Positions 21,429 to 33,586 of a stretch of 64,000 nucleotides of DNA are shown piece by piece; the first letter of the stretch is position 1; each line of letters begins with the position of its first letter. The notes beneath the pieces were generated by a model that was not told the DNA's origin, searched no databases, and saw nothing but the letters and a program-made list of their open reading frames with translations. A program made the position numbers and the translations under genes. This DNA is from Sclerodactyla briareus (Eukaryota; Echinodermata; Holothuroidea; Dendrochirotida; Sclerodactylidae): assembly GCA_026419785.1 (NCBI GenBank), contig JAODTK010000134.1, positions 124,001 through 188,000 on the forward strand. The letters run 5' to 3'.

Positions 21429-21563
21429 GTATATATGTAAATAGGCCTAGGTCTAGGTGCTATCAAGCCTGGGCAGTGCCGTGTTCCGGCAATCAGAGGG
21501 TATGAAAGCTAAATTGCGCTCCGCGCCAACCAATGTTGGCGCTCCTCTTAGATGATAATTGGG
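21429..21563 (+). repeat. 140-bp dispersed repeat, copy 1
   Basis: It matches 23887-24031 in the same orientation ('gtaaatag.cctagg', 'ctatc.agcctgg', 'gagggtatgaaa', 'attgcgctccgc', 'gcgctcctcttagatgat'). It holds a perfect 8-bp stem GCGCCAAC/GTTGGCGC with loop CAAT at 21523-21542. Confidence 0.7.
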
Positions 21564-22849
21564 TAAATGTCACAATTTCTGTCCTGTGCGTATTTCGGAA
21601 AACCCCCTCCACTAAAATGCCCCAACATGTGACCACTAGATAGTCAGAATTTTTGTATCAGGTGACTTCTTTCATTCCTACACTATCGTTCACAACACAT
21701 ATCATCAGCAATTTCAAATCCAAATACATCGAAAAATTGAAGGATTTCAGAAGGACCAGAATCGTATTCCGTGTTCCTCAAAGCGCGTAAGCCATGATAT
21801 TTTTCACTTTTAGGTTGTTTTTACCTCCAAAATCCAGTGGAAATGTTTGCAACTTCGTAGATACGTTCTGGCAATGGTAAAAACACTAGCGTCGTCGGCT
21901 AGCCTGTCATAGGCTGAAGTGTGTTGTCTGAGGGGAGCCGAAATTAGGTACAAAGTGGGGGCGCATGTTTGGAATTTCGACTCTGGGAGCCGAAATTAGA
22001 GACGCCGTGAGAGAAACATGAACGTAATTTCGGCTTTGTGTATCATCATGTACATTGAATGTGTTTAGGTTACATGTGTATTTAGGTTGATAAAAATCAT
22101 TTCCAGTTCTATTTAAGCTATATGTCTTGACCTAAAAACTGTTGAATATATGTTAGGCCCTAGAGTGCTATGAAACAATTGAAATCAGGCATGAAAAGCA
22201 AATGGTGTTACGTGCATTGGAACTAATGAATGGTAGTTGCAACAAAGTTGTAACTTACCTTTAATTTCTTTAATTTCTGAATTATATCGCTGGTCATTTA
22301 TTTCCCACATGCATTTTCACTTTTCTTTTCTTTTGTTCTTTTCCAGTTCTGTACCTTTCTGTTTGACATTTCCGTTGCTAAGGTTACAGAGGAGCTGGTG
22401 TCACCTGTTATTAATACACAAGCATCAAGAGCTACTGGGAGTTTTATGAACTTGAACATTTCATGATCCAGACTGTTTTGTCTTGGCCCTGAATATTATT
22501 CGTGAATAGTTCATGGAGAATTACATGTAGTGCAATATTTTAGTAATGATGTGGTGTGGTAATAAGGCCCATCATGTACCCCTTTTTTTGTCAATTCTCC
22601 ATCATTCTTTAGAATGGTGTAACAACCTCTGGCTGTACATGCTACTGAACAATAACAACTACATAACTACATAACAACTACATAGAGATATGGAAGCCAA
22701 TTGGGAAGACGACCAACAAAATTGCATAACCACATTTACTATCTCTGCTTAAAATGTTTATTTTTCTTGTTCCAATGCAAAATATGTGAATACAGACTCG
22801 AGACATGGGATCTGAGTGATAATGTGTTTTTTTTTCCTTTCATGTCTTC
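21564..22849. other. no recognisable gene; likely 5' part of the pogo-like unit
   Basis: No coding motif. 'gggagccgaaattag' occurs twice (about 21935 and 21986). At the right end, 22828-22859 is a long T/C-rich tract ending in 'ttttccacag', a good splice acceptor just upstream of the transposase frame. Confidence 0.4.
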
Positions 22850-23885
22850 TTTTCCACAGATTCAATATCACTAATTCACACCTAACCGCTGCCCCGAGCA
22901 ATCAGCATCATGCTGCGGGGCAAGTATAGGCAGAAGTATTCCGAAGAACAGATGGCACCACTGTGAAATTCATTAAACTAGGAATGCCTTTAAACCAGGC
23001 AAGTAGGGTGTACCAGATTCCAAGAGCTACGCTCTTCAACAAGGTAAATGAACGGACCGAGATGAAATGTGGGTTGGGCCATCCACCATACTCACAGCTG
23101 TGGAGGAGCAGCAGTTGGCGGATTGGGCCACGAACATGGCTAAGATAGGATATGGCCGGACAAAGCAGGAACTCGCCAACAGGTTAAGAAGTGCCTGGAG
23201 GAGGGAGGGAGGCCCAACCTGTTTACTGACAACATGCCTGGGAGGCATTGGATGGAGGGTTTCATGACCCGGCACCCCAGGCTCTCCCTTCGGGCTGGGG
23301 AGCCACTGGGCGTAGAGAGGGCCCATGTCACCAAAGAGAAGTTACAGAAATGGTTCTCGGAGTACGAGGACTATCTCCGGGCCATGCCAGAGGGAGAAGC
23401 TTGATTGACGACCCTTCACGTATCTTCAATGCAGAGGAGAGCGGATTCCCTCTGGCGGGTAAATCTGAGCGTGTCCTTGCAGAGAAGGGTTCGGCAAATG
23501 TGTATAATTTGTCAACGTCTGACAAGAGTCAGATAACTGTCTAAGCGTGCTGTAATGCAGAGGGTTACTATGTCCCCCCAATGCTAATTTTCCCAGGTAC
23601 TAGCTTCAAATATAACCCTCTACAAGAAGCACCAGAGGGCTGGTGCCTTGGCCGATCCTCTAATGGTTGGATTTTTTTCTCAGAAATTTTCTTCGAGTGG
23701 ATCGCCGACCATTTCTTTCTTTCCTACGCTAGTTGAGGAAGGCACAAAGTTTCCCTGTTGTGCTCCTTGTCGATGGGTATTGCTCTCATATAAATCTTGA
23801 CACAGCTAACTTCTGTAGTGAGAGAGGTATCGTTCTTTACTGCCTACCCCCCCCCCCCCATGCATCACACATCATGCAGCCTTTA
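22850..23885 (+). pseudogene. pogo/Tigger-type DDE transposase, frameshifted
   Basis: Tc1/mariner-superfamily transposase. The N-terminal helix-turn-helix (psq type) reads 'KYRQKYSEEQM', then 'LGMPLNQASRVYQIPRATLF' (about 22985-23040). The catalytic core has 'RIFNAEESGFPLAGKS' (about 23420-23467), 'LAEKGSANVYNLSTSDKSQI' (about 23476-23540), 'YYVPPMLIFPGTSFKYNPL' (about 23565-23620), 'VVLLVDG' (second Asp, about 23756-23777) and the 'LPPHASH'-like end near 23850-23870. The residue usually Asp in NADESGF is GAG/Glu at 23434-23436. At least five frame changes make it a pseudogene. A splice-acceptor-like tract precedes it. Confidence 0.85.
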
Positions 23886-23886
23886 C

Positions 23887-24031
23887 TATGTAAATAGCCC
23901 TAGGCCTAGGTCCTAGGCCTTGGTGCTATCGAGCCTGGCGAGTGCCGTTTCCGGCGATCTAGAGGGTATGAAAAGCTAAAATTGCGCTCCGCACCAACCA
24001 ATGGTGGCGCTCCTCTTAGATGATAAATTGC
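23887..24031 (+). repeat. 140-bp dispersed repeat, copy 2
   Basis: It is a direct copy of 21429-21563 with small indels. The internal hairpin is imperfect here (ccaccaacc..). It begins within a few bases of the transposase end. Confidence 0.7.
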
Positions 24032-24849
24032 AATCTGATGTTCCCCCCCCCCCCTCCCCCACTTTTCAAAATGGATCAGCGCCCATGTTAACATCAATCG
24101 CTTTGAAACTCCCCATCAAATAAACAGGTAGTGTAGCAGGTACCAAAACTACTAGAACTAGGCTAGGGGCCTACCCCCACCTCTTCGAAAAAGTGTAAAG
24201 TCTTCATGTATTCTGTAATCATCATTTCCTTTCAACTCAGACTCAGTCCAAGTTGGTAACTGGGCCTAGCCTATGCCTAGCCCTAACTCAAGTGTTGGGC
24301 TAATTCATAATTGTTAACGTTAGGCTATTTATGTAGCACTGTGTGAAATTGCCCTTTCCAATCACAACCTCGACAGCAGCTTCTCAATCTCGATTGAAGT
24401 GGGTTGTCAGTTGTCTGTTGAGAGCTCAAAGTTACCGACAATAGGGTAAACAGTTGTACTTTTGAAGTATGGTTGAGCGTTGAATTGAAGAATGACTGAG
24501 TTCACGTACCAACAGCGAAAAACATGCACAGTACAGATATGACGATATAGTGTATATTCACTATAGATAACGTACGATCATGTGCATGTGCACAGGTGCG
24601 CGCGCACATGCACACAGCTAGAGTATTCCTAAATTTTGTTCTAGTCGACTTTCCTGCCACACTGGCTGCCAATTGCCATAGGTAAGCGAATCCAACAGTG
24701 TCGAACAACAAATAGTGTTACTCAGACTAATATCAAACTTTTCAAAAGGGTGGCGTTATTCTGGAATGCTAATTGATCTCTTGTTATTATCCAACCTCCA
24801 GGGTTCATTGCATTAGTTGGACAATGCAGAAGTGATTCTCTGTTGCTTC
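24032..24849. other. no recognisable gene
   Basis: It contains a C-rich run at 24044-24060 and a CA/GC-rich patch at 24585-24615, with no coding motif. Confidence 0.45.
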
Positions 24850-25155
24850 AAGGCCTCCATCTGAGAACCTTGTTCGAGTATATCCACGAAACCAAACAGA
24901 TAACTAATACTTATAAATGGTGACCGTCGTTTCTCTTACGCTGTATCTCATCCATGGAATAAACTCCCTCCAAACCTGCGGTTCCTGGACAGCATGCCGC
25001 TTTTTAAGGCTGGACTCAAGACCTTTTTGTTTTCTCGTTGTTAATATTTTTTTGTATGTGTTTGTATTTATGTGTTGTCTTTTCCCTACATCACCCGTAA
25101 AGCGCTTTGAGCAACCTGGGTTGGATATAGCGCTCTATAAATCACATTATTGAGT
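24850..25155 (+). mobile_element. LINE 3' fragment, CR1/L2-like
   Basis: The conceptual reading over 24918-25030 contains 'DRRFSYAVSHPWNKLPPNLR' in split frames and 'LFKAGLKTFLFS', the C-terminal signature of CR1/L2-type ORF2. It is followed by 'agcgctttgagcaacctgg' and 'atagcgctctataaat', the stem-like 3' tail of that LINE group, ending in ATTATT. Confidence 0.75.
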
Positions 25156-25159
25156 GGCT

Positions 25160-25620
25160 AGCAACCCAGTACCTTAGGAATATGTTTCGGTTCATTGGCG
25201 ATGTACATGCGTCACCCCTGCAGTCTACACCCAAACAATTTGTTTCTGGAGGGTGTGAAAACCCAGTACGGCATCAAATCGTTCTCCTACATAGCAGCCA
25301 AAGAATGAAACGAGCTCCGACATTCCATGAGTATGCAAAAGCCCAATCCTTAGCCACGTTTCAACGAGTTGTCAAATAGTTTTATTGAGAGGGTTTTCTC
25401 CTACTGTGAATTATATGTGAGTTATATTTTTTTACTTGTTCTTTATATTTTATAATTGTTTTACAAACGTTTCTACGTCCATCTATGTTCCTTAATTTCT
25501 TTTACAATTTATTTTGTCTTTTTACAAGGGCCTCAGTGAGATTAGCGTCACCGTAACCGAGTTCTACCCTTAATGTTTAAATAAAAATAAAATAAAATAA
25601 ATTAAAATAAATATTATATT
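25160..25620 (+). mobile_element. second LINE 3' fragment with A-rich tail
   Basis: 25267-25375 reads 'GIKSF(S)Y', 'KEWNEL', 'SLATFQRVVK', another LINE ORF2 C-terminal signature, followed by an untranslated end and an (AAAAT)n tail at 25580-25612. The family differs from the fragment just upstream. Confidence 0.6.
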
Positions 25621-25816
25621 ATATATGAAGAAGGGCAGGCGCATCTTTGCTCATATTAGAGCAAGTGCAATTTATGAGCCTATTTGCAAAACAAGTAAAA
25701 CCCCTAGCTGCTCGACAGGTACTTGCACAATAACCATGACCTAGTAGTGAGCTTCTAGGCCGTGGTTATTGCGCACGTAAGTAAATTATTACATAGTTTC
25801 CAAATGCTAGCAGCAT

Positions 25817-25846
25817 ATAATAATAATAAAATAATAATAATAATAA

Positions 25847-25890
<44 letters not shown>

Positions 25891-25893
25891 CTG
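25817..25893. repeat. (TAA)n microsatellite
   Basis: A nearly pure TAA/AAT array. Confidence 0.9.
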
Positions 25894-26049
25894 TCGATGT
25901 CACTATAGGGAAATAGAGGAAAGCCAGCGTTCACTGCAGTCTCTCAAAGTCAAAGTGGTCGGGATCACCGGTAGGCTACTATGTCGTAATCTCCTCCGCA
26001 AAAATAGAAACCCTGCTCTCCAAGCAATTCTCGTTCCCGGCATATCCCA

Positions 26050-26320
26050 GCAAATTCAAAACGTTCTCATCAAATTTTAGAAAGAGCTTCATAAAATGTT
26101 TCAAAAACGTTAAATGTGGTTGGTTATTGGTGTTTTTAAAACATTTTCAATGACCGTTTTCAACGGACCGTCGTGAACATTTTTAACGGTCCAATAATGT
26201 TATATTATTATTATAATGAATAAAATGTTGCAAAAAATGTATTTATAAATAATTGATACACCACAAAATAACGTTCTTGAAACGTTGGATGAAACATTTT
26301 CATAACGTTTTTAGCAATGT
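26050..26320. repeat. AACGTT-rich degenerate repeat
   Basis: The palindrome AACGTT occurs at 26060, 26106, 26270, 26281 and 26304 together with alternating 'aaaatgtt' and 'aacattttt' words, giving a self-complementary low-complexity stretch. No coding. Confidence 0.45.
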
Positions 26321-27620
26321 TTTTTTGTGTTTGCTTGTATAGGCAACAAACATTAAATATCCCCCGCTTATCGTGGAGTTGTTTTCAAAAATTTGCTATT
26401 TCAGGATAACAAACATGAGAACTACTGGGCTATACGCACGCCCGACACCGCATTGTTTTAATCAGATTTATCAATTTGGACCTGTAAAGGCCATTCCCTC
26501 GGCGGCGTGCCTAATGGAATAGGAAGCTCAATTGTTTGCTCACGAATATCGAACATTTCCAAGTTCCGTGATATAGCCTATGGTAAACAGGTTTTTTCTC
26601 TCTGCAGAATCATGTGGTGTCCTTATACACAACGGGAGGTTCTCATGTTCAATACGCAGAACAACATCCACTTACGAAATCAGAGCCTGATTTATTCCGA
26701 ATCAATTAAAGTTGTAGGACAGATAGATTTCCTTTCACCTCTCAACGACTCATCCTAAAACAAAAAAATAAGATCTATACACGCGCGGGACGAGCACATC
26801 CGACTGGATGCAACTATAGACCTGTGCGTAGCCTTCAGCACTTTGCAACCTGCAGGGTTCTTTAAAGAAAAGAAGTAATCATGCACATTGAAGAGTTTAA
26901 TTAACCTTTGTTTGCCAGAGCAGCAATGCGCCTTATTTGCTTACAAATAATACACGCCACTTTCTATAATACATTAATATGCGATGCTTATTCGGGCTGT
27001 GAAGGTGGTATAGAATATAGACAAGAGTCATTTCGCTTCTCAAATTAGAGGTTAACAAAGTCTTGCAGAGCAGAAGACGTGGATATTTTACGATTTGAAG
27101 GCTTATGACTTATGTAGGCAATGGGCGTCTCTGTTCCATTTGCGTTTTGTAAGGAGGGGGTGGGGGAGGTCGGGTTATCGTGTATTGAAACATCTCTCAC
27201 TAAAGACCGCTGTTCGACTTAGTGTAATTCCTGTTGACATTCAATTCACTGTTGCCTGTAGTAAACACTGATGTTTTCGTGGGAAATTTTACTCGGGATT
27301 TTGGAACGCCCGTCATGAAACATTCCGCTCTAAATTCCCGTAATGATCACACATGGAGGACCGATAATTCGACTCGCGGCTTCTTTGTCTCAGGGCCGAA
27401 TTAAACGCGGATGCAACTCAAGGCAATAATGGTGGAGTTGACTGTGCGCGCTGTATGTGTGTGTGTGTGTGTGTGTGTTCGGCGAATGAACAATTGCGAC
27501 AGAACCAGTGGGTTTGGGACCACCAATCCCATGTAGCGCCAAGGTTCTTTTATTCAATTAAAATGAGATAATACACTTCCCCTCCCGAAAGTCCCCCTCC
27601 CCACTTCCAAAGGGTTGACC
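26321..27620. other. no recognisable gene
   Basis: It contains a (GT)n microsatellite at 27453-27478 and an 83-codon open frame at 26507 without motifs. Confidence 0.45.
27453..27478. repeat. (GT)n microsatellite
   Basis: About 13 GT units. Confidence 0.9.
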
Positions 27621-27625
27621 CTTCA

Positions 27626-27627
<2 letters not shown>

Positions 27628-27659
<32 letters not shown>

Positions 27660-30340
27660 GATATTTATAAAGCGCTTTCCAAGAAATCTCAAAGCACTGT
27701 ACAGAGTAAAACGTTAGCAAAAAGCAAGAAGATCTCAAGCACGCAACAGAGTTAAAAACGGTCGGAAAATACAATATAACTATCCGAATCGATAAAAGTG
27801 TAGAAAATAAATGTGACTATTAAAAAGACTTGAAAAGAAACGTCTTCAAACTCAGTTCTTTTAAAAAGGTTAAGATTAACAGAGGAACGAATCTCGACTG
27901 GCAGCTTGTTACAAGATCTCAGGAAGCAGCATGTTCAAACGCCCTGTCACCGTAGAACTTCGTGTTGTACAGTCGCCGAAGTGTAACCTCCGATGAAGAC
28001 CGGAGGCAATCGACCAGGCCTTGTGTAAATCATGCAGCTCAGAGATATAAGTGGGAGCCAAGCCATTCAGCGACTTGAAGGTTATGAGGGCGATCTTGTA
28101 AGTAATACGGTGTTGTAAAGGTAGCCAGTGTAGCTCACGGAGAATCGGAGTGATGTGTTCATGCTTTCTGGACCGCGATACTAATCTAGCAAGCAGAGTT
28201 TCTGTACCCGGCTGTAGCTTGGATAATTCCAATCGCCGGAATTTCCCAGATGGAGACTGTCACGCAGTCTCGGCGCGAAGTTTAACGAAAGCCATGACCC
28301 GCCTCTCCGTGGACTTTGCGGTCAAGGTATTTAGTAAGCTGACTGATTCTTCGAAGAGCAAGAGAGGCACCAGAAACGATTCGTTGCCATGTTTCTTTCA
28401 CTTTTAGCTGGCTGTCAATAATTATGCCTAGGCTCTTCACACTGCTGCCCGTAGCGATGGGAGTATCATATACAACAACTGCAGGGATATGAGGGGCTCT
28501 TACCACACTTGATGATACGTGGAGAACTTCAGTTTTAGAATCATTGAACATCAGTTTGTTGCGTATGCTCCATGTCGCGAACGCAGAGCTCCAAACTGGT
28601 TACGGCCTCTTGCCTCTCGGAGGGATTTCAACTAAGATCCTATCTGGCGTGGTCATCGGCGTAAGACATGTAATTGATACCATGGGCAGATCTGATGTCC
28701 CCCAGGGGTGCTACTTACATTGTGAAAATGGTTGGTCCAAGTACCGAGCCTTGTGGGACCCCCTTCATTCAGTTTGAATGGGTCGGAGAGAGTTCCATTT
28801 ATGTTGACAGATTTGACTCCGTCCTCTCAGGTAGGTGAGTCGACCACTGAAGTGCCATACCATTTATACCGTAGCGAGAGACTGTATCGTTCTATGATAA
28901 GTCATGGTCAATCGTTCAAATGCGGCCGAAGAATCAAGCATGACTAAAACCGCTTCTTCGTGTCGAATCACACAGGCCTTCGGTCAAGATCATTCTGATT
29001 CGGAGCAATTGCGTCTCAGTACTGTGGAATTTTCGATAGGGCTGCCTGTCTCGTGGCATACAGGCCCGTCCTCTGGCAGATAACCGTTAGTTGGACTGCA
29101 GCAAGCAGCTCCGTTCGATGGTTTTAAAGCTGAATTCCGATTAGCTATTGGTCTGTAGTTATAAACTCGTTGTGGTCCAGACCAGGTTTCCTCAGAAGTG
29201 GTCTGACTTGAGCTGTTTTTCAGTGCGGTGGTATGGTCACTGAAGATAGAGAGTGATTGATTATGTTTGGTGATGTGAGGAAAGCATGGAGTCCACACAG
29301 GTTTGAGTGAGTTCATGGGAATCAGATCCATGGAACATGACGACATTGGAGATCACTCACAAGTTTACACAACGGTGGGGTGGCAGGCGTCAATATCGAC
29401 ATTCCCGAAGGAGTCGAAGCTGCTTCCACATGTTTCAGCAACGTTCACTGTAAAACTTGGCATGCACTGTTGTCCAGTTTCTCTCGAAGATCTTGAATCT
29501 TGGTGTGGAAGAATGTAGCGAAGTCATTTGCCAAAAGCTCATCAGAAACACATTCAGGCAGAACTTGACATGGATTGGAATTGCACATCCGATCAATGAG
29601 CCTGACCATTGACGATCACACACTCACTGGTTTGGTTCCGATGATATGTCCCCCGTTCGGCCTCGTCAAGCAGTTCACGATAGAGCTTACAGTGATCGGT
29701 ATACAGCTGTTGTCGATCGTCAGTCCAGATTTCATCATCTTCCGCTCTAGTCGTCGTCTCTGCTGCTTGACTTGCCTCAGTTTGTCAGAGTACCACGGGG
29801 CATGCGGGCGTAATGTGGCTTGGCGAGTATGAGAGGCGCGTGGATGTCGAGTAGTTTGCACAGCTTGGTTTCATAGCGATGAGCAAGTTCCGACGTCGGA
29901 ATAAGCAGATAAGTGTAACCCCTTAATGTCCTGCTGAAACCTGGCAGTATCAATGTCACGAATCTTGCGTGTACGGATATTAACTCTAACAGGGGGAGGG
30001 CGTGACATATCCAGTGAACACTTGACCGCCATATGATCTGATGGCATCCCACGGAGAATGCACACGTTGAGACAGGTGAGGACTCGCCCCTCGATATAAT
30101 CAAGTCCAAAGTATGGCACAGCCGGTGGGTGGGACTCTGAACATGCTGTTGAAGCCCGGCGGACTGCAAAAGCTCCAAGAATGAAGATGCATCACGATCG
30201 AGGGGATCATCAATATGAAAGTTGAATTCGGTAAGCACCACCCGACCGGGGTAAATTTCGACAGACTCTAGCAGGGTCGAAAACTCCTCGAGAAATATTC
30301 CAGATGTTAACTGTTCTTCTTCGAATTAATAATGGTATGG
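27628..30340 (-). mobile_element. CR1/L2-type LINE, 5'-truncated, minus strand
   Basis: Read on the minus strand, the order is the endonuclease C-terminus, then RT, then the C-terminal domain, then a 3' tail. The endonuclease end shows 'NFHIDDPLDRDASSFLELLQ' (about 30225-30160) and 'HTLDLIISRGE' (about 30125-30090). The RT has 'VPQGSVLGP' at 28757-28731 and the catalytic YADD at 28663-28652. The C-terminal part is 'LVSRSRKHEHITPILRELHW' (about 28185-28125). The tail 'AAAGCGCTTTATAAATATCATT' in split form is followed by an (ATT)n run (plus-strand AAT run at 27631-27655). The catalytic motif is retained, but the ORF is broken by many shifts. It begins inside the endonuclease, as expected for 5' truncation during target-primed integration. 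Confidence 0.85.
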
Positions 30341-31400
30341 GCCTGGAGAGGCGGTTTAACTGCACGGCTAGAAGGTTTGTGCTCATTGAATAACAGTACA
30401 AAGAAATTAGTTCATACTTGTGGGGCAATGGGGGTCGAACTCCCCCATGACCCAAGTGAATCGATAAATTTTTAACACAAAAAACTGAGGTTTTTGCAGT
30501 TCAGTAGAAGTCTGCAGCTGTACTTAGCAAGTTCAGCAAAAGCAGCTGTCTAGGGGCCCCATAAATGTACTTATGTGTCAACTAGGAAGGGTGAGTGAGA
30601 CCATTTATGAGGGAGTTGATTTCCGTGGGTTCAGACCTAAATCGCAGCTCCCACTCCCCCTAACATGAAAAAATCTCTGCGTGCGCTACTGATGTTCTCT
30701 CGACTTTCCATGTAGGCTTCAACTTCACTGTATTTATATTTCAATTCCCTTCTCACCGATTGTCGAATTGTGAGAAGTACGCGCCTCGACCGTCTACGAT
30801 GCCTTTGATCTGGAAATGAGGGGTGGTAATCACGTTGTTGAACGATCGTGACAAGTGACAGGTGATTGAGTATCCTCTATCTCGTAATGATGAACGTACT
30901 TTCCGTGGCTCTGGGGCGACAGTAACGATTCATCCACAGCTTTGTTGTTTGCCGGTATTTGCCCGCTCCTTCGAATCTATACTGCAGACGATTTATGCAA
31001 TACATAACTCATGGCAGGTGGCGTAAAAAAAGCTGGCCTATGGTGTTATATTTTCATAATGACAATGGAAGTGATAACGAAAAGTGTATAGCCGTCGTGG
31101 CTTCATAGAATCGCTTTACTAGGCCGGTGGCCAAGAAGGTTCAACGATAGGCGAGGCCTGTACTGAAGCAAACTATTCATGCGTAGCGCCACCGCGTGTT
31201 ATGAATATGTACGGTGATCTTACCTTCTCCAGATCCGTATCTACGCGCCTGGCCCTCACATTATACATACCTATTTTTGCCCTGGGGTGTGGTAACCAAC
31301 TCCCATGTTGTCACACTTTGGCTACGTAGCTGTGAAGTGGGCGTAGTTTCACCGTGAGCCCGAGTATCCCCGCGTGCCTCCTTTAGTCCATATAGATACC
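30341..31400. other. no recognisable gene
   Basis: No motif-bearing frames are seen. Confidence 0.45.
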
Positions 31401-32842
31401 CAGGGGCGGCGCCAGGGTTTTACGATAGGGGGGGGGGCCAGATTTGGCATGGATGTCTGACATGGGGGAGGGGTCTAAGAAGAGGGGTCCCCCTCCCCTT
31501 TGCGATTTTTTGAGTCATTAATACTGCGTAGATGTAAAATGGTGCCACATTTGATACATTTTGACGTGTATTCTACGTAACGAGTTTGACAAAAACCATG
31601 GTGCTGGAAAAAATTAAAATGCATGACAATTTTTCCAGGCAGGTCATATTGCCTCTCTACACCTGACAAGGACACCCAACCCGATGAAACTGTACCTACG
31701 TTCTGTACAGGTAGGCAGGCTTACTTTGTTGTAAAAAATGCATGTATTGTATGCTAAAGATGGTGGTAGATAAACAAAGCAAAATGACCAGTTGTTAGTT
31801 AATTTTTCTGGAATTCCAATAGAATCACTTAGGAAAAAGCAATTCGAAGACGTCTCAAAGGTCAGAATATCAACAATATATCAAGCTGCAAAAAAAAAAC
31901 TGATAGTTTACTCCTTCAGTCGTACACTTAAAAAAAAAATGGTGGTAAAAGTTACTCCAAATGAGTCGTTTTGAAGACATCACCATAGTAATGTCCCCAA
32001 AATCCATCATTTGAGATAACTTTAAACACATTTTTGAGAGTATACAATGGCAACAAATTGGAGCATTCATACTTCAACACTGACATAAATAACGACGCGC
32101 GTGCCTATGTCAAGTACAACTATAGTCCCTTCTTGGCTCTCTTCTTGTCTTGCCCCTTTCTTGATTCAATCCCCTTTTTAAAATGTTAAAATGGAGTGTC
32201 CAGACGACATGGCTAACTAGGTGTCACACTCGCACATCCCCACAAGCGGCACCTTGGGTTTTGCCAGACTTAAAGGGGACGATTGTGTGGAATAAGAACA
32301 AAAGGTGAAAAACGCGCTCCGTTGACAAAGTTCTTCTTTTTCATATAGCTTTTATTACATTTAACTTAATATTATAAAAGGCACGCACCCACCTAGCCGT
32401 GTCCCATCCCCTGCCACTCCTGTCGCGCCCTCAAATCATATGTTGGATGGCTTGCGTCTTTCATTTCATATCGTAGCGGGTCACGCGAATGGACCTCTTC
32501 TAGTTCCACCGTGTAGCTGTTAGGCTATTTGGTCACAACACGGAATTGAAACAAGTTTCCTATAATTTTGGTGAGTGCACAAGCATCGGATTCATGGTAA
32601 AAATACAACAACAGTTTGAGTCTCGATTTGAGGTTCGATGAGAACGAATAGAAAATCACCTAAGTTGGATACCGTATTTGAACTTTCACTCAAGACATCT
32701 TCCATCACCCCACCCCCGGACGAAAAACGTGTGCAATTAAAACATCATTCTGCTGGGCTGCTGTTCGATTTTATTTTTTCGGCCCCAAACCCATGGGGGG
32801 GGGGCAGCCCGCCCTCCCTGCCCCCCTGTGGCGCCGCCCCTG
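31401..32842. mobile_element. possible non-autonomous DNA transposon with CAGGGGCGGCGCCA ends
   Basis: The left end CAGGGGCGGCGCCA (31401-31414) is exactly complementary to the right end TGGCGCCGCCCCTG (32829-32842). Both are followed inward by G-rich (left) or C-rich (right) runs. hAT elements often have CAGGGGCGG-type ends. The 8-bp flanks do not match, so the pair may be a mutated element, a rearranged one or two independent fragments. The interior has no coding motifs. Confidence 0.45.
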
Positions 32843-33586
32843 TCCCCGACCTCCGATCCAGGTTTCTTTGAAATCTCCCGACTTCAGATTCATCGTCAGA
32901 TTTTTAGGTTAGGGTTTATTACAGATAATATGGCTGTGGAAGGCCGTCCCTCGTAAGCTGGGCCCAAAATATTGAATAATGCAATTTCAAACAAAGCCTG
33001 GCCCTTCGCCCGATCAGTGTCCGATAGATCAGTAGATCACAAATGATAGATCAATGGAACTGAGGGCGTCCTACTTATCAAAACTAAACTCCCAAAGAGT
33101 TGAGCCAGATACGCCCTGAGACTCGGAATGGACTTGAAGATGATGAGTGACATGGGCATAGGGGCCCAACTTGATTTCGGGTGGGAGAGATCTCAAAAAT
33201 CCTTCAGAGTATTCGTGATATAATATAACGGGATGTCGTAGAACAGCCTATTAAATTTTGTCGCTGTATTGTAGAAAACGCGAATACAGAGATTTAGTTG
33301 GATCTCACATCTTTCAACTATGTAAACCCAACTTCGGAGTATTACAGCCACTGAATCTAAATTCCGTCTTCTTGAAGACTTAAAAAGTTATAAGCGCGTG
33401 GTCCTCGAATGTCTGCTACGGACAGCAGGGAAATAACCTGAAACCCCCCTGCTCATAATAAATCGATCACAGTCACGACTGAGTCTCTGTATAAAGCTTG
33501 CAAACCATCGGATCCGGCCGAGCAGGTTAATGCATCAGTAGGCCTACCTGAGGAATGAAGTCGGTCCAGCAACTACGTCAAGGGAA
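32843..33586. other. no recognisable gene
   Basis: No coding or repeat structure seen. Confidence 0.45.

Noticed and set aside
31393-32850. 8-bp target duplication for the CAGGGGCGGCGCCA-ended segment
   Set aside because: Flanks tagatacc and tccccgac do not match.
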